Shown: positions 61,016 through 64,000 of the stretch, piece by piece
Numbering within the stretch: the first letter of the stretch is position 1
Layout: each line of letters begins with the position of its first letter
Source of the DNA: Burkholderia sp. D-99
GTDB taxonomy: Bacteria > Pseudomonadota > Gammaproteobacteria > Burkholderiales > Burkholderiaceae
Assembly: GCF_011605345.1 (NCBI RefSeq)
Contig: NZ_JAAOXM010000012.1
Location: 62,001 to 126,000 of the forward strand
DNA length: 64,000 nt
Direction of reading: 5' to 3'
Notes under the pieces: generated by a model
The model's database searches: none
Told to the model about the DNA's origin: nothing
The model's input: only the letters and a program-made list of their open reading frames with translations
Made by a program: the position numbers and the translations under genes

Positions 61016-62404
61016 ATGGCAGTCAGCGTCTTTGACCTCTTCAAGATCGGCATCGGCCCGTCCAGTTCGCATACGGTCGGACCGATGCGCGCGGCGCTGA
61101 TGTTCGTCCAGGGCCTCGAGCGCGACGGGATGCTCGATGCAACCGCCCACGTGAAGGTCGAGCTGTACGGCTCGCTGGGCGCCACCGGCAAGGGCCACGG
61201 CACCGACCGCGGCGTGATGCTCGGCCTGCTCGGCGACGCGCCCGACACCGTCGATCCCGAAACCATCGACGCGCGCCTGGAAGACATCCGCAAATCGAAG
61301 AAGCTCGCGCTGCTCGGCACGCATTCGGTGCCGTTCGTGCTGAAAGAGAACATCGCGTTCTACCGCCAGGCGCTGCCCGAGCATCCGAACGGGATGAAAC
61401 TGCGCGCATCCGACGCGAACGGCGCGGTACTGGTCGAGCGCACCTACCTGTCGGTCGGCGGCGGCTTCGTCGTGACGGCCGGCGCGCCGAACACGAAGGT
61501 GCTGAGCGCGGCCGAGCAGATGACGCACCCGTTCCGCAGCGGCGCGGAGCTGCTCGCGCTGACCGAATCGACCGGCAAGTCGATCGCGCAGCTGATGTGG
61601 GAAAACGAGCGCGCGTGGCACACCGAGGAAGAGACGCGCGACGGCCTGCTGAAGATCTGGGCCGTGATGCAGTCGTGCGTGTCGCGCGGCTGCGGGATCG
61701 GCAACCCCGATGCCGACGGCAACCTGCCCGGCCCGTTCCAGGTCAAGCGCCGCGCGCCGCAGCTGTACCGCACGCTGACGGGCAGCCCGGAGCGCGCGCT
61801 GCAGGATCCGCTGTCGATGATCGACTGGATCAACCTGTACGCGATCGCGGTCAACGAGGAAAACGCGGCCGGCGGCCGCGTCGTCACCGCGCCGACCAAC
61901 GGTGCGGCCGGCATCATCCCGGCCGTGCTGCACTACTACACGCGCTTCACGCCCGGTGCGAACGAGCAAGGCGTGATCGACTTCCTGCTGACGGCCGCCG
62001 CGATCGGCATTCTTTACAAGCTGAATGCGTCGATCTCCGGCGCGGAAGTCGGCTGCCAGGGCGAAGTGGGTGTCGCGTGCTCGATGGCGGCCGGCGCGCT
62101 CGCGGCCGTGCTCGGCGGCACGCCGCACCAGGTCGAGAACGCGGCCGAAATCGGGATGGAACACAACCTCGGCCTCACCTGCGACCCGGTCGGCGGGATG
62201 GTGCAGATCCCGTGCATCGAGCGCAACGCGATGGCATCGGTGAAGGCCGTCAACGCGGCGCGCATGGCGCTGCGCGGCGACGGCTCGCACTACGTGTCGC
62301 TCGACTCCGTGATCAAGACGATGCGCGAGACGGGTGCCGACATGAAGACGAAGTACAAGGAAACGTCGCGCGGCGGGCTCGCGGTGAATATCGTCGAGTG
62401 TTGA
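61016..62404 (+). CDS. sdaA: L-serine ammonia-lyase (iron-sulfur type)
   Basis: Deaminates L-serine to pyruvate and ammonia using a 4Fe-4S cluster, 462 aa. N-terminal FDLFKIGIGPSSSHTVGPM; the C-terminal domain has GCQGEVGVACSMA, GLTCDPVGGMVQIPCIERN (cluster cysteines) and ends in VNIVEC, whose terminal Cys can cap the cluster. The ATG follows GGCAGGA. Next to gcv, it completes a glycine-to-serine-to-pyruvate route (with GlyA elsewhere). Confidence 0.97.
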   Translation: MAVSVFDLFKIGIGPSSSHTVGPMRAALMFVQGLERDGMLDATAHVKVELYGSLGATGKGHGTDRGVMLGLLGDAPDTVDPETIDARLEDIRKSKKLALLGTHSVPFVLKENIAFYRQALPEHPNGMKLRASDANGAVLVERTYLSVGGGFVVTAGAPNTKVLSAAEQMTHPFRSGAELLALTESTGKSIAQLMWENERAWHTEEETRDGLLKIWAVMQSCVSRGCGIGNPDADGNLPGPFQVKRRAPQLYRTLTGSPERALQDPLSMIDWINLYAIAVNEENAAGGRVVTAPTNGAAGIIPAVLHYYTRFTPGANEQGVIDFLLTAAAIGILYKLNASISGAEVGCQGEVGVACSMAAGALAAVLGGTPHQVENAAEIGMEHNLGLTCDPVGGMVQIPCIERNAMASVKAVNAARMALRGDGSHYVSLDSVIKTMRETGADMKTKYKETSRGGLAVNIVEC

Positions 62405-62434
62405 GGTAATGATGGCGGGCGGGCGTACGCAGCT

Positions 62435-62671
62435 TCAAAGAGGCTCGCGCTCGCCCTGCCCGTGTTCGTCGAGTCTTTCCACCGTCATCCCTGCGTCGAA
62501 TTGCGCGAATTTTGCCAGCACGCCGGATAACGGTCGTCTTGCCGGTCGAATACGAAGCTCGTCGCCGACACGCTCGATTTCGAGTGCGATATCGTCGCAT
62601 TCATAGGCCAGTTCGTCGGGAATCGACACGGCCCAGGAATCGCCGATTCTGAATGGATGAATGGTATGCAT
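62435..62671 (-). CDS. AbrB/MazE-fold antitoxin-like protein, no toxin
   Basis: Protein of 78 aa with a SpoVT/AbrB fold pattern: HPFRIGDSWAVSIPDEL, then EIERVGDELRIRPAR, like VapB or MazE antitoxins (family pattern: GNS.AVRIP and DELIIRP). A PIN or MazF toxin would be expected downstream, but 30 bp away the convergent sdaA gene ends. So it is an orphan. The start ATG at 62671 gives MHTIHPFRIG; its ribosome-binding site is weak. Confidence 0.75.
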   Translation of the reverse strand: MHTIHPFRIGDSWAVSIPDELAYECDDIALEIERVGDELRIRPARRPLSGVLAKFAQFDAGMTVERLDEHGQGEREPL

Positions 62672-62810
62672 GCGTATCGGACCCGAAATGTTCGATCCAT
62701 GTTCCCTGCCGCCCGCCCACCCCGTTCCGACACTTTTCACCGGCCGGCGTACCGGCGCCCCGCCGACAGGCGTAAGCTGTACGTCCCGCTACCCAGGGAG
62801 ACGGCAGCCC

Positions 62811-64000
62811 ATGTCGCATTCCAAGGATCTCGAGCAGCCCGCCACCACCGGCGCGCGACTGCTCGTCGATGCGTTGCTCGCCAATCACGTCGAACGCGTG
62901 TTCTGCGTGCCGGGCGAGAGCTTCCTCGCCGTACTCGATGCGCTCGCGGACGACACCGCGCGTATCCAGACGGTCGTCTGCCGCCACGAGGCGGCCGCCG
63001 CGAACATGGCCGAGGCGGTCGGCAAGCTGACCGGCCACCCCGGCATCGCGTTCGTCACGCGCGGGCCCGGCGCGACCCATGCGTCGATCGGCGTGCACAC
63101 CGCGTTCCAGGATTCGACGCCGATGATCCTGTTCGTCGGCCAGTGCGCGCGTGAGCACCTCGACCGCGAAGCCTTCCAGGAAATCGACTACCGGCGGATG
63201 TTCGGCCAGATGGCGAAATGGGTCGCGCAGATCGACGACCCGCGCCGCATTCCCGAATACCTGAGCCATGCATTCCACGTCGCGACGTCCGGCCGGCCCG
63301 GCCCGGTTGTGCTCGCGCTGCCGGAGGACGTGCTGTCCGAAGCATGTGCGCCGCAGCCCGTCGTGCCGGCCGCGAAGCGCGTCGCGGCCGCGCCGTCGGC
63401 CGCGCAGATCGACGAGCTGCGCGAGCGGCTCGCGCGCGCGGAACGGCCGTTCGCGATCGTCGGCGGCAGCGGCTGGACGCCCGAAGCGTGCGCGAACCTG
63501 CGCACCTTCGTCGAGCGCTGGCAGTTGCCGGTGGCTTGTGCGTTCCGCTACCAGGACACGATCGACAACGCGCACCCGAACTACGCGGGCGACGTCGGGC
63601 TCGGGATCAACCCCGCGCTCGCGAAGCGCATCCGCGACGCCGACCTGCTGCTCGTGATCGGGCCGCGCCTCGGCGAAGCGACGACCGGCGGCTACACGCT
63701 GCTCGACATCCCGAAGACACGCCAGACGCTGGTCCACGTGCACCAGGGCGCGGACGAGCTCGGCCGCGTGTATGCGGCCGACCTGCCGATCGTGTCCGGG
63801 ATGCCCGAGATCGCCGCGCCGCTCGCCGCGCTCGAGCCGCCCGAGCACCCCGTGTGGGCCGGCACCGCCGCCGATGCCCATCGCGCGTATCGCGAATGGC
63901 ATGCGCCGCTGCCGATGCCCGGCGACGTCCAGCTCGGCGACGTGATGGTGCAGTTGCGCGAGCGCCTGCCGCACGACGCGATCCTCACCAACGGCGCCGG
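62811..64000 (+). CDS. Thiamine-diphosphate enzyme, IlvB-like large subunit family (partial)
   Basis: ThDP-dependent enzyme, 396 codons visible, continuing past the right edge (family about 550-600 aa). N-terminal Pyr domain with VERVFCVPGESFLAVLDAL, the cofactor-activating Glu in CRHEAAAANMAEAVGK, and GIAFVTRGPGATHASIGV; the middle domain starts near PFAIVGGSGWTPEA. Resembles acetolactate synthase/benzoylformate decarboxylase-like proteins; the catalytic specificity cannot be told without the C-terminus. ATG at 62811 follows GGGAG. Confidence 0.9.
   Translation, partial: MSHSKDLEQPATTGARLLVDALLANHVERVFCVPGESFLAVLDALADDTARIQTVVCRHEAAAANMAEAVGKLTGHPGIAFVTRGPGATHASIGVHTAFQDSTPMILFVGQCAREHLDREAFQEIDYRRMFGQMAKWVAQIDDPRRIPEYLSHAFHVATSGRPGPVVLALPEDVLSEACAPQPVVPAAKRVAAAPSAAQIDELRERLARAERPFAIVGGSGWTPEACANLRTFVERWQLPVACAFRYQDTIDNAHPNYAGDVGLGINPALAKRIRDADLLLVIGPRLGEATTGGYTLLDIPKTRQTLVHVHQGADELGRVYAADLPIVSGMPEIAAPLAALEPPEHPVWAGTAADAHRAYREWHAPLPMPGDVQLGDVMVQLRERLPHDAILTNGA

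Overview
The window is high-GC, gene-dense chromosomal DNA that looks like the main chromosome of a Burkholderia cepacia complex species. The call rests on gene content and order (fliC-fliD-fliT beside rpsU; flhDC-motAB-che-flhBAFG-fliA; an SAH riboswitch on ahcY), on Burkholderia-type families (DUF2844/DUF3443 pair, short H-NS proteins), and on strong GC third-position bias that creates many long spurious antisense ORFs. No insertion sequence, prophage or CRISPR array is visible.

Layout. 1-1260: 5' part of ahcY (minus) behind an SAH riboswitch. 1328-7972: flagellar export and regulation genes flhB-flhA-flhF-flhG-fliA (minus), with overlapping ends. 8320-11995: accessory genes (DUF805 protein, small lipoprotein, VOC protein, DUF2844/DUF3443 envelope pair). 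12255-23443: motility and chemotaxis operon motA-motB-cheY1-cheA-cheW-MCP-cheR-cheD-cheB-cheY-cheZ (minus), with a sigma-28 promoter before motA. 23619-24589: flhDC master regulator (minus). 25253-32000: family-4 glycosyltransferase, H-NS-like protein, aquaporin, HAD phosphatase, BadF-type sugar kinase, tag glycosylase, and two unrelated short tandem-repeat arrays (10-bp and 7-bp units). 30711-34296: PepSY membrane protein divergent from a TonB-dependent siderophore receptor, with a Fur-box-like site between. 34448-38298: rpsU, then fliC (sigma-28 promoter), fliD, fliT. 38553-45568: five genes that look like a flagellin glycosylation island (GT41 OGT-like enzyme, DegT sugar aminotransferase, NeuD-type acyltransferase, TPR/GT9-like enzyme, hexapeptide acyltransferase). 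46001-48441: TIGR04222-type membrane protein with a Ser/Cys tail, an antitoxin-like gene without a toxin, and tRNA-Arg(CCG). 48694-54612: diheme cytochrome c, rep helicase, SGNH hydrolase, Gfo/Idh/MocA oxidoreductase, small lipoprotein. 54704-62404: sigma-70 promoter, tandem glycine riboswitch, gcvT-gcvH-gcvP, alginate-lyase-like protein, sdaA. 62435-64000: antitoxin-like AbrB-fold gene without a toxin, and the start of a ThDP-dependent enzyme.

How it works together. FlhDC heads the flagellar hierarchy; FlhB/FlhA form the export gate; FlhF and FlhG set flagellar placement and number; FliA (sigma-28) reads the two matching promoters seen before motA and fliC. The che operon gives a CheA/CheW/MCP array, CheR/CheB/CheD adaptation, two CheY-type proteins and CheZ. 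Filament (FliC), cap (FliD) and export chaperone (FliT) sit directly beside the glycosylation genes. At the far end, glycine sensing by the riboswitch would turn on glycine cleavage, and SdaA would remove the serine formed downstream.

Most unusual points: a FlhG that keeps its FlhF-activating helix but lacks both P-loop lysines; the glycosylation island; a DUF3443 lipoprotein with two pepsin-like Asp motifs; and the two tandem-repeat arrays.
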